A stretch of 64,000 nucleotides of DNA, from assembly GCF_001422485.1 (NCBI RefSeq), contig NZ_LMNF01000001.1:627900-691899 (forward strand), given 5' to 3'. The notes beneath the pieces are model-generated. The model saw only the letters and a program-made list of their open reading frames with translations, was not told the DNA's origin and made no database searches. Origin of the DNA: Agreia sp. Leaf283 (GTDB taxonomy: Bacteria; Actinomycetota; Actinomycetes; Actinomycetales; Microbacteriaceae). Each line of letters begins with the position of its first letter. Position 1 is the first letter of the stretch. Both the position numbers and the translations under genes were made by a program. Positions 36,689 through 46,513 of this stretch are shown in pieces.

Positions 36689-39063
36689 CCCGGCGTCCTT
36701 TCGATCTGACAGCACCGGATGCTCCGCAGTGGATCTCCCCCGCAGAGACCCCCGAACATGCCGACGCGCCCGACCGCGGCGCCCACCTTCTACGACGCGT
36801 CTTCGAGCTGGACTCGCCCGCGGCCGACGGTCTCCTTACGGCCACAGCGCTAGGGCTCTACGAGACGTTCCTGAACGGACTGCGCGTGGGCGATGTCGAA
36901 CTCGCTCCCGGATCAACCAGCTACGACGAGACGCTGCACGCCCAGCAGTACGCGGTCTCCGATCTCCTCAGGCCCGGCCGGAACGTCCTCGACGTCGTGC
37001 TCTCGGACGGCTGGTACCGCGGGCGAAACAGCGGTGTGCAGCGACGCGACGTCTGGGGGCGGACCACAGCAGCCCTCGTACAGCTCGAGATCACAGCCGA
37101 GGATGGATCGAGCTCGGTCATCGCCTCCGACGACACCTGGACGAGCTTGCCGAGCCAGATCGTGCGCGCCGACCTGATGGGCGGCCAGACCACCGATCTG
37201 CGCATCGAGCCCGACCTCACCGATGGTCTCCCCGTGCGTGTCGGGATCGTGTCGCCGCCCGAGCCCAGCTGGTCTCCCGGCCCCCCTGTGCGGCGGATCG
37301 AGGAGCGCAGGCCGGCGTCCCTCACCCTGCTGAGCGATGGCGTCTCTCTCCTCGATACCGGCCAGAACCTCTCGGGCTGGCTCCGGCTCGACGACGTGGG
37401 GCCGACGGGAAGCGAGACCGTGCTCCACTTCGGCGAGCACCTCGACGCGGTCGGCGACCTGACCACCGCGCATCTCGATCTCACGACGCCGCAGGGAGAT
37501 CGGCTGGCGTTCCACCAGACCGACACGGTCATCTCCAACGGAGAACACGTCGTGTTCGAACCGCGCCACACCGTGCACGGCTTCCAATTCGCCCGCATCG
37601 AGCATCCCGGTCGCACCCTGTCGATCGACGACCTCACGGTGATCGTGGTGCACTCCGACGTGAGGCGACGCGGCTGGTTCCGATCGTCGTCCGACGAGCT
37701 CACACGGCTGCATGAAGCGGCGCTCTGGAGCTTTCGCGGCAACATCGTCGACGTGCCGACAGATTGCCCGACCCGGGAACGCTCCGGCTGGACCGGCGAC
37801 TACCAGGTCTTCTCTCCAGTAGCGACCATGCTCTACGACGTCGAGGCGTTCTCGCGCAAATGGCTGCAATCGGTGCGTGACGACCAGACTCCCGAAGGAC
37901 TGCCCGCCGCATTCTCGCCCGACTCACTGCGGATCAAGCACCATCCCGAACTGCCCACACGGGTTCTCGGCGGCGCCGCAGGATGGGGCGATGCCCTCGT
38001 GCTCGTGCCTTGGACCATCCACGAGGCCTACGGCGATACCGCCGTGCTCCAAGAGTCCTGGGAGTCGATGCGCGGCTGGGTCGAGTACGCACTCGGCCTC
38101 GCTGAGAGTCTGCGCCACCCCGACCGCTTCGCCCGCTCCGCAGAGCCGCAACCCCATGAGCGCTTCATCTGGGACGGACCCTTCCACTATGGCGAATGGC
38201 TCGAGCCCAAGAAGCGCCGTGCCGACGGCAGCCTCATCGACCCGATGGCCGAGAATCCCTACGCCTATATGTCGGCCGACCGGGGCGAGGTCGGCACCGC
38301 CTATCTCCACCTGTCAGCACGAACGCTCGCCCGGGCTGCCGAGGTGCTCGGCGACGAGACCGCCTCCGCCCACTACGTCGACATCGCCGAGCAGGTGAAG
38401 GTCGCCTGGCAGACGGAGTTCCTTACTGCAGACGGCCGCACCCGCGACGATACGCAGGCAGCCTATGTGCGCGCCCTCGTCTTCGACCTCCTCCCCGACG
38501 ACCTTGTCGCCCCCGCCGCCGACCGTCTCGCGCAACTCGTGCACGAGGCCGACGACCGGCTCAGCACCGGGTTCCTCTCGAGCGGCCTGCTGCTCGGAGC
38601 CCTCGCCGATCACGGCCATTCCGACCTCGCCTACCGGCTGCTCGAACGCCACGGCACTCCGTCGTGGCTCGGCATGCTGGACCGCGGAGCGACGACGGTC
38701 TGGGAAGACTGGGACGGTATCGACGAGCACGGTCACGCCCACGAGTCGCTCAACCACTACAGCAAGGGCGCCGTCATACGCTTCCTCCACGAGCACGTCG
38801 TCGGGCTGCGTCAGAGCCCCGGTTCAGCCGGTTGGAAGAGCTTCGTCGTGCGACCCGTGCTTGGCGGGGACCTCGAGTCGGCGGGCTACACATTCCAGTC
38901 ACCGCAAGGCGACATCGTCGTCGACTGGCACCGAACGACGGCGTTGTTCACGCTCGAGGTGACCGTGCCGGCCGACTCGGTCGCCGTCATCGCACTGCCT
39001 GACGGCTCCCGAAGCGAACACGGGCCAGGACATTTCCGCCTTACCTGCCCGTCACCCCACTGA
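36685..39063 (+). CDS. GH78 alpha-L-rhamnosidase (second copy)
   Basis: A 792-residue enzyme, shorter than the GH78 at 10035 because it lacks the N-terminal Ig-like domain. It has beta-sandwich domains with LLDTGQNLSGWLRL, the barrel motif DCPTRERSGWTGDYQ (Asp360, Glu365) and TTVWEDWDG (Glu674). There is no signal peptide. It is translationally coupled to the MFS transporter, suggesting that the carrier brings in an intact rhamnoside. L-rhamnose catabolic genes are not in this block, so rhamnose must be handled elsewhere, perhaps by the 56-59 kb genes. Confidence 0.92.
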   Translation: MTRRPFDLTAPDAPQWISPAETPEHADAPDRGAHLLRRVFELDSPAADGLLTATALGLYETFLNGLRVGDVELAPGSTSYDETLHAQQYAVSDLLRPGRNVLDVVLSDGWYRGRNSGVQRRDVWGRTTAALVQLEITAEDGSSSVIASDDTWTSLPSQIVRADLMGGQTTDLRIEPDLTDGLPVRVGIVSPPEPSWSPGPPVRRIEERRPASLTLLSDGVSLLDTGQNLSGWLRLDDVGPTGSETVLHFGEHLDAVGDLTTAHLDLTTPQGDRLAFHQTDTVISNGEHVVFEPRHTVHGFQFARIEHPGRTLSIDDLTVIVVHSDVRRRGWFRSSSDELTRLHEAALWSFRGNIVDVPTDCPTRERSGWTGDYQVFSPVATMLYDVEAFSRKWLQSVRDDQTPEGLPAAFSPDSLRIKHHPELPTRVLGGAAGWGDALVLVPWTIHEAYGDTAVLQESWESMRGWVEYALGLAESLRHPDRFARSAEPQPHERFIWDGPFHYGEWLEPKKRRADGSLIDPMAENPYAYMSADRGEVGTAYLHLSARTLARAAEVLGDETASAHYVDIAEQVKVAWQTEFLTADGRTRDDTQAAYVRALVFDLLPDDLVAPAADRLAQLVHEADDRLSTGFLSSGLLLGALADHGHSDLAYRLLERHGTPSWLGMLDRGATTVWEDWDGIDEHGHAHESLNHYSKGAVIRFLHEHVVGLRQSPGSAGWKSFVVRPVLGGDLESAGYTFQSPQGDIVVDWHRTTALFTLEVTVPADSVAVIALPDGSRSEHGPGHFRLTCPSPH

Positions 39064-39107
39064 CTGTCTCGTCTCCTGCCCCTCTATCACCGACCCGAAG
39101 GATCACC

Positions 39108-39929
<822 letters not shown>

Positions 39930-39972
39930 CCCTCATCGCACCCCTCACATCGCCTCGACAGGAAAGAGCATC

Positions 39973-40992
39973 ATGACCAGTAACCCCATCACCGCCGCGA
40001 GCTCGATCAGTTCATGGCTTGCCCACCCTGAGGGCGGCCCGCTCGTTCGCGGGCTTCTCGCCCAGGCCGGAATCGACGAGACGACTCTCGCTCCGGTCGC
40101 CGCACTGCCGCTGCAGCAGCTCGTCGAATTGAGCCAAGGACAACTGCCCCAGCAGCTCGTGGACGACCTCGTACGGCAGGCGAACGGCGGTGAAATCCCA
40201 GCCGAGTCCGCCGTCGCCGACGACGGCCTGTGGCGCGAGACCATCACGCCGGGCCGCTTTGCCGGCCGCACCGTCGTTGTGACCGGCGCCGCCTCCGGAA
40301 TCGGCCGGGCCACAGCGTCGCGGGTGGCCCGCGAAGGCGGCCGCGTGATCGCTGTTGACATCTCTGATGCTCGGTTGGCCGAACTCGTGGACTCCCTCCC
40401 CGACGCCGAAGTGATCGCGGTGCCCGCCGACATCACCTCGCAGTCGGGTATCGACGCCATCATGGCCGCCGCAGGCGATCGGATCGACGCCCTCGCGAAC
40501 GTCGCCGGCATCAACGACGACTTCTCCCCCGCCGGAGAAACGAGCGACGAGGTGTGGGACCGTGTGATCGCGGTCAATCTCACCGGCGGCTTCAAACTGA
40601 CCCGGGCCGTGCTGCCCGCGATGCAGACCGCCGGCCGGGGCGCAATCGTCAACGTCGCATCGGAAGCCGCTCTGCGCGGCAACTCCTCGGGCACCGCGTA
40701 CACCGTCTCCAAGCACGGCGTGATCGGACTCACGAAGAGCACCGCGTTCATGTATGGACCGCAGGGCATCCGGGTGAACGCGGTGGCGCCCGGCGGCGTC
40801 GCCACCGGCATCCCGATGCCCGCGAACATCTCGGCCTCGGGACTCGGCCGGCTCAAGCCGTTCCAGGACATGATTCCCACGATCGCCACAGCCGATCAGC
40901 TCGCCGCCTCCATCACCTTCCTGCTGAGCGACGATGCCGTGAACATCAACGGCGCAGTCCTCGCCTCTGACGGCGGATGGTCGGTACAGTGA
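39973..40992 (+). CDS. SDR-family oxidoreductase with extra N-terminal helical domain
   Basis: A 339-residue protein. Residues about 98-339 are a classical SDR (VTGAASGIGRATA; ANVAGIND; catalytic TAYTVSKHGVIG; LASDGGW). The first 90 or so residues are not SDR: they read SSWLAHPEGGPLVRGLLAQ and then LPLQQLVELSQGQLPQQLVD, a small helical unit that reminds me of the tail found at the end of some actinobacterial GH3 glucosidases. Start ATG 39973 has GGAAAGAGCATC upstream, and the whole frame is continuous. It overlaps gluconokinase by GTGA. A role with the preceding SDR in sugar-acid reduction is inference. Confidence 0.85.
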   Translation: MTSNPITAASSISSWLAHPEGGPLVRGLLAQAGIDETTLAPVAALPLQQLVELSQGQLPQQLVDDLVRQANGGEIPAESAVADDGLWRETITPGRFAGRTVVVTGAASGIGRATASRVAREGGRVIAVDISDARLAELVDSLPDAEVIAVPADITSQSGIDAIMAAAGDRIDALANVAGINDDFSPAGETSDEVWDRVIAVNLTGGFKLTRAVLPAMQTAGRGAIVNVASEAALRGNSSGTAYTVSKHGVIGLTKSTAFMYGPQGIRVNAVAPGGVATGIPMPANISASGLGRLKPFQDMIPTIATADQLAASITFLLSDDAVNINGAVLASDGGWSVQ

Positions 40993-41519
40993 CCGACGCC
41001 GCTGGGTCGCCGCGCGGCCCAGCGGCCATCGCCGTGTCCGGTGTGTCCGGGTCGGGCAAGTCGACCGTCGGCGCGCTTCTCGCACGGCGCCTCGATCGTC
41101 CGTTCCTCGATGCCGACGATCTCCACCCGCCAGCCAATATCGCCAAGATGGCGTCGGGCATAGCGCTCACCGACGACGACCGCGGTCCCTGGCTCGACGC
41201 CGTCGGCCGTGCCATCCTCCAACACAAGGGCCGTCGGGTCGTCGTGGCCTGTTCAGCGTTGCGCGTCGTACATCGCGACCGCCTCCGCCTCTGGGCGCCC
41301 GAGCTCTTCGTCGTGCAGCTCACCGCACCCGTCGATCTCATACGCGATCGCCTCACCGCCCGCGCGAATCACTTCATGCCGGCTACTCTCCTCGCCAGCC
41401 AGTTCGCCGCACTCGAGCCGCTCGAGCCGACCGAGGCAGGCCTCGTTGTGAACGTCGGACCCGGCCCCGAGGCGCTCGCCGGCGACATCTCCCGCCACCT
41501 GACGAACGACCGTCACTAA
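40989..41519 (+). CDS. gntK: Gluconokinase
   Basis: A 176-residue P-loop kinase of normal GntK length. It shows Walker A GVSGSGKSTVG, the family signature FLDADDLHPPANIAKMASG followed by DRGPWL, and ACSALRVVHRDRLR. It phosphorylates D-gluconate to 6-phosphogluconate for the pentose phosphate or Entner-Doudoroff pathway. I prefer GTG 40989, which overlaps the SDR stop, over an ATG four codons upstream. It is the only sugar kinase found in the window; no 2-keto-3-deoxygluconate kinase or aldolase gene is present, so KDG made by ManD must be used by enzymes encoded elsewhere. Confidence 0.9.
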   Translation: MTDAAGSPRGPAAIAVSGVSGSGKSTVGALLARRLDRPFLDADDLHPPANIAKMASGIALTDDDRGPWLDAVGRAILQHKGRRVVVACSALRVVHRDRLRLWAPELFVVQLTAPVDLIRDRLTARANHFMPATLLASQFAALEPLEPTEAGLVVNVGPGPEALAGDISRHLTNDRH

Positions 41520-41545
41520 TCGGTCGGTCACAATTGATTACAGTT

Positions 41546-41563
41546 TTGGCAATCGGTTGTCAA
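41546..41563. promoter_or_regulatory. Glucuronide-block operator over the binding-protein -35 box
   Basis: TTGGCAATCGGTTGTCAA is the exact reverse complement of the site at 31105-31122. Two further symmetric bases on each side (TT...AA) extend the palindrome to 22 bp, the best copy in the block. It contains the -35 box of the downstream gene. Confidence 0.78.
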
Positions 41564-41586
41564 AACGGCTCGGCTACTGGTTTACT
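41557..41586 (+). promoter_or_regulatory. Promoter of the family-5 binding-protein gene
   Basis: TTGTCA (41557-41562), 18-bp spacer, TTTACT (41581-41586). The hexamers and spacer length are identical to those of the leftward ABC operon promoter at 31082-31111, so transporter and binding protein would be expressed together although 10 kb apart. Confidence 0.68.
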
Positions 41587-41612
41587 GAGTGAACGCGACA
41601 GGTCCGTTCGAT

Positions 41613-41630
41613 TCGTCAAACGATTGCCAC
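41613..41630. promoter_or_regulatory. Glucuronide-block operator, downstream copy of the binding-protein gene
   Basis: TCGTCAAACGATTGCCAC retains most of the 18-bp motif core. Its centre is 67 bp from that of the upstream operator, nearly the same spacing as the two sites at the ABC operon. Confidence 0.6.
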
Positions 41631-41662
41631 CGTCCTCGCTTTCATTCAAAGGAGTCTGAAAA

Positions 41663-43213
41663 ATGCACCGACAGCACCGTCTCGGCACCCGGAGCGCGGC
41701 AATCGCCGCTCTCGTCAGCGGCGCCCTTCTCCTCAGCGCATGCAGCGCGCCCGGCGACGCGACGTCGACCGACGCCGCCTCCGCAGCGCCCCCGCTCGCC
41801 CTGGCCGCAGTGTCCGGGCCGAACTCGCTCGACACAGCGCAGCTGGCCGACGGTCAACAGGCCTTCGTCTGGGCGTCGGTGTACGACACCCTTCTCGCAC
41901 GCGATCAGAAGACCGGTGCCGTGGCACCCAATGCGGCCGAGAGCTGGGAATACAACGCGGACGGCACCGTCCTCACCCTTAAGCTGCACGCCGACATGAC
42001 CTTCACCAACGGTGACCCGGTCGACGCCGCGGCCGTCGCCGCCACCATGCTCCGCACCAAGAACACGCCGGGCATCGTCCAGCCCAAGTTCGCCCTCGTC
42101 ACCGACGTGAAGGCGGTCGATGACCTGACGGTAGAGGTGACGTTCGCATCCTTCGACCCGCAGTTCATCTACAACCTCTCCCTGGGTGCCGGGGCGATCG
42201 GCGACCCCGACTCGCTCGATCTCCCCGAAGCTGCGACGAATCCGGTCGGCTCCGGGCCCTACACCCTGGACGTCGCGAACACCGTACCCGGCACGTCCTA
42301 CGTACTCACCAAGCGCGACGACTACTGGAATGCGGACGCCTACCCCTTCCCCTCCGTCACGGTGCGCGTACTGCAGGACCCCACCGCCTCCTTCAATGCT
42401 CTCCAGGCCGGTGAGATCAACGCTGCGACCGTGTCGGCACAGCTCGTCGGACAGCTCGACACGACGAAGTTCAGCATCAGCACCGTGCCCGGGCAAGCCC
42501 TCGCCTACCTCGACATCCTCGATCGGGGCGGCGAGAAATGGCCGGCGCTGGGTGACCAGAAGGTACGCCAAGCAATCAACCATGCGATCGATCGCGAGGG
42601 CATCCTGAAGGGCATCTACTCGGGCGACGGCACCCTGACCGAGCAGATCTTCAGCCCGAACGGCCAGGTGTTCGACGAGTCCCTGAACGACACCTACTCA
42701 TACGATCCCGAACTCGGCAAGAAGCTGGTCGCCGACGCCGGGTATGCAGGCGAGACGTTCCAGATTCCCAGCACCTTCCTCACGACATCCGTCGAGGCGA
42801 CTCTCTCTCAGGCATTCACCGACATCGGGCTCGGGCTCGAATGGGTCACCGTGCCGCCGCAGCAGGCCCAGTCGGCCTTGACCTCCGGCGACTATGGTCT
42901 GTCCTTCCAGATCACCGGCGTGAACTCCGATCCGGCCGACGCGTTCTTCCACTATTCGCCCAACGGCTTCGGCAACCCTCGGCACTACACCGACGCCACG
43001 ATCGACAAACTCTTCGCGACGATCAATTCGAGCGTCGACGAGTCCGCCTCGCTGCCGGCATACAAGGAGCTGAACGAATACGGCGTGGATCAGGCCTTCG
43101 AGGCCCCGATCACGTTCATCAACTCCACGTGGGCCACCGCCGACGGCATCTCCTTGATCCAGATCGGCGGCGTGCCGGCGACGGTGAGCAACTTCGCCTT
43201 CGACGGGAAGTAG
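41663..43213 (+). CDS. ABC transporter substrate-binding lipoprotein, family 5 (Opp/Dpp-type)
   Basis: A 516-residue binding protein. The signal peptide ends in the lipobox LLLSAC with Cys27. Family-5 features are AESWEYNADGTVLTLKLHADMTFTNGDPV, NPVGSGPYTLD and the KVRQAINHAIDREGIL helix. AAAGGAGTCTGAAAA precedes the ATG. No permeases follow; the Opp-type permease/ATPase set at 27366-30960 lacks a binding protein and has a twin promoter, so the two sets most likely form one importer. A strong hairpin at 43232-43263 terminates the transcript. Confidence 0.92.
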   Translation: MHRQHRLGTRSAAIAALVSGALLLSACSAPGDATSTDAASAAPPLALAAVSGPNSLDTAQLADGQQAFVWASVYDTLLARDQKTGAVAPNAAESWEYNADGTVLTLKLHADMTFTNGDPVDAAAVAATMLRTKNTPGIVQPKFALVTDVKAVDDLTVEVTFASFDPQFIYNLSLGAGAIGDPDSLDLPEAATNPVGSGPYTLDVANTVPGTSYVLTKRDDYWNADAYPFPSVTVRVLQDPTASFNALQAGEINAATVSAQLVGQLDTTKFSISTVPGQALAYLDILDRGGEKWPALGDQKVRQAINHAIDREGILKGIYSGDGTLTEQIFSPNGQVFDESLNDTYSYDPELGKKLVADAGYAGETFQIPSTFLTTSVEATLSQAFTDIGLGLEWVTVPPQQAQSALTSGDYGLSFQITGVNSDPADAFFHYSPNGFGNPRHYTDATIDKLFATINSSVDESASLPAYKELNEYGVDQAFEAPITFINSTWATADGISLIQIGGVPATVSNFAFDGK

Positions 43214-43231
43214 CCATAAGGTCTGCTGTCT

Positions 43232-43263
43232 CGACGGGGATGGGCTTCGGCCCATCCCCGTCG
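43232..43263 (+). terminator. UUCG-tetraloop terminator after the binding-protein gene
   Basis: A perfect 14-bp stem (CGACGGGGATGGGC / GCCCATCCCCGTCG) closed by a TTCG tetraloop lies 18 bp past the stop codon. There is no U-tract, but the stem is very stable. It separates the binding-protein gene from the LacI gene behind it. Confidence 0.8.
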
Positions 43264-43287
43264 TGCATCACCCTCTAGATTGGTCGT

Positions 43288-44361
43288 GTGAGCAACGCCA
43301 ACGGAACCGACCCCTCGACGGTCGGCGACATCCCGCCCGAGCTCGCGGCCAAGATTGCCAAGCGTGGAGGCTCCGCGACGATCTACGACATCGCCGAGCT
43401 CGCCGGCGTCAACCCATCGACCGTGTCACGGGCCCTGAGCAAACCGGGCCGTATCAGCCAGAAGACCGAGTCCAAGATCAAGGCGGCCGCCGACCGCCTC
43501 GATTTCCACTTCAACCCCATGGCGCGCGGACTTCATACCGGCCGCAGCCACACCCTGGGGCTTCTCGTCGCCGACATCACGAACCCCGTCATCTTCGGCA
43601 TCGTGCGCGGTGCCGAGCACGCGGCCTCCGCAGCGGGCTACACCCTCGTCATTGCCGAGTCGCAGGAGTCCGGTGATGCTGAAGCGGAAGCGATCTCCCG
43701 ACTTCTGCCGAGCGTCGACGGCATCGTCCTCGCCACCACCCGGCTCTCGGATGAGCGGATCTCCAGCGTCGCCTCACGCAAGCCGGTCGTGCTCATCAAC
43801 CGCCCGGTGGAGGGCGTCTTGAGCGTGCTGCCGGATGTCGAGACCGGTGTCGACGCCTTGGTCGATCACCTCGCAGGACTCGGCCACCGCTCCCTGCTGT
43901 ATCTCTCCGGGCCGGAGACTTCGTGGATCAGCCGCCGTCGTTGGGATCACCTGCTGCAGACGGCTGCCGATCGCGACCTTGCCATCGTCGAGGTGGGACC
44001 GCACAGTCCCACCATCGAGGCCGGCAAGCTTGCTCTGCGCCGTGTGCTCGCCGCTCGCTCGACTGCGGTCATCGCCTTCAACGACCTCATGGCCATAGGG
44101 CTGATTCAGGCTGCGACCAGCGCGGGCATCCGCGTGCCGGAAGACCTCAGCGTCACCGGATTCGACGACATCTTCGGTAGCGAGCTGATCGTGCCAGCCC
44201 TGACCACCGTCAGAGCCCGGCTGCAGACTGCCGGCGAGAGCGCCGTTGCACACCTCGTCGAGCTGATCGACGGCGGTACGCCCGCATCCAACGACCTGCT
44301 CGAGACGACGCTCATCGTTCGTGACAGCACAGGACCGCATCAGCAACGTGGCCCCCACTGA
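43288..44361 (+). CDS. LacI-family regulator, right flank of the glucuronide block
   Basis: A 357-residue regulator, paralogue of the one at 20764-21837. It has HTH TIYDIAELAGVNPSTVSRAL, hinge NPMARGLHTGRSHTLGLLV, and ligand-domain motifs FNDLMAIGLIQA and VTGFDDIFGSELIVPALTTV. The start is GTG 43288 with no Shine-Dalgarno; TAGATT (43276-43281) lies 7 nt upstream, where a -10 box would make a leaderless message. The two regulators bracket all the genes bearing the 18-bp operator. Whether one senses glucuronate/fructuronate and the other an intact glycoside cannot be told here. Confidence 0.92.
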   Translation: MSNANGTDPSTVGDIPPELAAKIAKRGGSATIYDIAELAGVNPSTVSRALSKPGRISQKTESKIKAAADRLDFHFNPMARGLHTGRSHTLGLLVADITNPVIFGIVRGAEHAASAAGYTLVIAESQESGDAEAEAISRLLPSVDGIVLATTRLSDERISSVASRKPVVLINRPVEGVLSVLPDVETGVDALVDHLAGLGHRSLLYLSGPETSWISRRRWDHLLQTAADRDLAIVEVGPHSPTIEAGKLALRRVLAARSTAVIAFNDLMAIGLIQAATSAGIRVPEDLSVTGFDDIFGSELIVPALTTVRARLQTAGESAVAHLVELIDGGTPASNDLLETTLIVRDSTGPHQQRGPH

Positions 44362-44502
44362 ACCGCGCGGTCTGATCTCGATCCGCTCGTTCCTCACCAC
44401 TCGATCAACGCCTGCTGCGAGCCGACCGACGAAAATGTATGCGCATCCCACCGCGCCAACTAGGCTTGTCGCACACCCCGCACGCACTCATTGAGGAGAC
44501 GC

Positions 44503-45297
44503 ATGACCGCGACCATTTCGCTCCAGCTCTACACGGTCAAGGATTCGCTGGCCGCCGATCCGGATGCGATGCTCGGGCGCATCGCCGGCCTCGGCTTCAC
44601 GGCCGTCGAGCTCTACGGCCTGCAGCAGTTCGGCGACGCCTACGCCGCGGGGCTCGCGAAGCACGGACTCACCGCTCCGAGCGCCCACGTGCCGCTCGCG
44701 ACCGGCGAGCTCGAGGAGTCCTTCGACCTGGCCGAGCGCCTGGGAGTGAAGACGGTCATAGAGTCGTTCACCCCGCCGACCCTGTGGGAGAGCGCCGAGA
44801 ACATCGCCCGCCTGGCCGACCGCCTCAACTCCGCGGTCGAGCCCGCGGCTGCGCGGGGCATGCGCGTGGGCTACCACAACCACGACGGCGAGATCCGCAA
44901 TCGCGTCGAGGGCGTCACCGGCCTCGACCACTTCGCGAGCCTGCTCGACCCCGCAGTCGTTCTCGAGGTCGACGCCTACTGGGTCGCCGCGGGAGGCGAA
45001 GATCTGGTCGAGTTCCTCACCCGCAACGCCGACCGGGTCAAGTTCATCCACGTGAAAGACGGCTCGCTCACCGGCGACCTGCCCAACCAGGTTCCCGCCG
45101 GGCATGCCTCTCTCGAGCAGCCCGAGCACCTGTCGAGCCAGCTTCCCGCAGGGCAGGGCGTCGTCCCCCTCGCCGCCGGCCTCGACGCAGTTCCCGACCT
45201 CGAGTTCGCCGTCGTCGAGTTCGACGTCTACTCGGGCGACCTGTTCGCCGGCATCGCCGAAGCCAGACAGTTCCTCGTCGAGAGGGGTCTCCGCTGA
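44503..45297 (+). CDS. TIM-barrel sugar isomerase/epimerase-like protein (AP endonuclease 2 superfamily)
   Basis: A 264-residue xylose-isomerase-like TIM barrel: SLQLYTVKDSLAADPDAMLGRI start, RVGYHNHDGEI (His), VVLEVDAYWVAAGG (metal-ligand region) and VKFIHVKDGSLTG. Proteins of this kind in Gfo/Idh clusters act as epimerases or as lyases on 3-keto-glycosides (for example the C-deglycosidase catalytic subunits CarC/DgpC). ATG 44503 has GAGGAG upstream; an in-frame TTG at 44491 is less likely. It overlaps the Gfo/Idh/MocA gene by one base, so the two form an operon. Confidence 0.82.
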   Translation: MTATISLQLYTVKDSLAADPDAMLGRIAGLGFTAVELYGLQQFGDAYAAGLAKHGLTAPSAHVPLATGELEESFDLAERLGVKTVIESFTPPTLWESAENIARLADRLNSAVEPAAARGMRVGYHNHDGEIRNRVEGVTGLDHFASLLDPAVVLEVDAYWVAAGGEDLVEFLTRNADRVKFIHVKDGSLTGDLPNQVPAGHASLEQPEHLSSQLPAGQGVVPLAAGLDAVPDLEFAVVEFDVYSGDLFAGIAEARQFLVERGLR

Positions 45298-46433
45298 TGA
45301 GCACCGCCGCCTACAGCCCCGCCACCTACAGCCCGGTCGGATCCGGCCCCGTCGGCATCGGCATCATCGGCGCCGGTGCGATCAGCGACCAGTACCTCAC
45401 CCACCTCACGACCTTCCCCGACGTTCGCGTCGTGATGATCGGCGATCTGGATGTCGCGCGGGCCGCGCAGCAGGCCGAGAAATACGGCGTGCCGCGTTCC
45501 GGACGCGCCGACGAGGTTCTGAAAGACGACGACGTCGAGATCGTGATCAACCTCACGATTCCGGCCGTGCACGCCGAACTCTCGTCGGCCGCGCTCAGCG
45601 CCGGCAAGCACGTGTGGAGCGAGAAGCCGATCAGTCTCGACCGCGAGAGCGGACAGGCGCTGCTCGACCAGGCATCCGCCGCCGGCCTGCGCATCGGTGT
45701 CGCGCCTGACACGATCCTCGGCCCGGGCGTGCAGAGCGCGCTCCGCGCGATTGCCCGCGGCGACATCGGCCGGCCGCTCACGGCGATGACCGCGTTCCAG
45801 GGCCCCGGCCCCGAGTCGTGGCACCCCAACCCCGACTTCTTCTTCGTTCCCGGCGCGGGGCCGTTGTTCGACATGGGGCCGTACTACCTCACGACGCTCG
45901 CCTGCATCTTTGGGTCATTCACCGAGGTGGCCGCGATCGGCTCACGGGCCCGCGACATCCGGGTGATCGGATCGGGCCCGCGCGCCGGAACCGAGCTGCC
46001 CGTGACCGTGAACACACAGATGAGCGCGCTCGCCCGCTTCGAGGGCGGCGAATCGTCGCAGAGCATCTTCAGCTTCGACTCACCGCTGCAGCGTTCGGGT
46101 TTCGTCGAGATCACCGGCGAGACCGGAACCCTCGTGCTGCCCGACCCGAACATGTTCGAGGGCGCGAGCACGCTGGTGCGCGGCGGGGAGAGCATCGAGC
46201 TGGCCGAGACCGGGTACGCCGGCGGCCGCGGATCCGCCGTGCTGGAGATGGCCCGGGCCATCCGGTCGGGCGGCGGCGACCTGCTGCCGGCCGAGCTGGG
46301 CTACCACGTGCTCGACGTGATGACCGCGATGGAGGAGTCGTCGACGGCCGGCCAATTCGTGCGAGTCACGAGCAAGGCCCCCGCGAGCCCGGTCCTCCCG
46401 GAGACCTGGGACCCGACGACCCGCACGCTCTAG
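45297..46433 (+). CDS. Gfo/Idh/MocA-family oxidoreductase (with the TIM-barrel partner)
   Basis: A 378-residue enzyme with IGIIGAGAISDQYL (Rossmann), HVWSEKPISLDRESG (EKP) and the C-terminal DMGPYYLTTLACIFG segment. DgpA-type enzymes that oxidise the sugar C3 hydroxyl of glycosides belong to this family and are encoded with TIM-barrel lyases, as here. A reductive role on a released 3-keto sugar is equally possible. A 13-residue Ser/Tyr-rich N-terminal tail is present. The start overlaps the preceding stop (TGATG). Confidence 0.85.
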   Translation: MSTAAYSPATYSPVGSGPVGIGIIGAGAISDQYLTHLTTFPDVRVVMIGDLDVARAAQQAEKYGVPRSGRADEVLKDDDVEIVINLTIPAVHAELSSAALSAGKHVWSEKPISLDRESGQALLDQASAAGLRIGVAPDTILGPGVQSALRAIARGDIGRPLTAMTAFQGPGPESWHPNPDFFFVPGAGPLFDMGPYYLTTLACIFGSFTEVAAIGSRARDIRVIGSGPRAGTELPVTVNTQMSALARFEGGESSQSIFSFDSPLQRSGFVEITGETGTLVLPDPNMFEGASTLVRGGESIELAETGYAGGRGSAVLEMARAIRSGGGDLLPAELGYHVLDVMTAMEESSTAGQFVRVTSKAPASPVLPETWDPTTRTL

Positions 46434-46436
46434 CGA

Positions 46437-46506
46437 GCATCCGCGCCGTGTGGGCGCATCCGCTGCCAGACGACCGGCGGCGCATGCGCCTATGGGGCGC
46501 GGATGC
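46437..46506. repeat. 70-bp dispersed intergenic repeat, copy 1
   Basis: The element lies between two convergent genes. Its ends form a 12-bp inverted repeat (AGCATCCGCGCC at 46436-46447, GGCGCGGATGCT at 46496-46507), and its interior shares CGCATCCGCTGCC and GCGCATGCGCC with copies at 56875-56944 and 57885-57950. It may serve as a two-way terminator here. Confidence 0.6.
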
Positions 46507-46513
46507 TGGACGG

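Noticed and set aside
39973-40240. N-terminal part of the second SDR as a separate small gene
   Set aside because: It is in frame with the SDR, with no stop and no internal RBS-start pair at the boundary that I could support.
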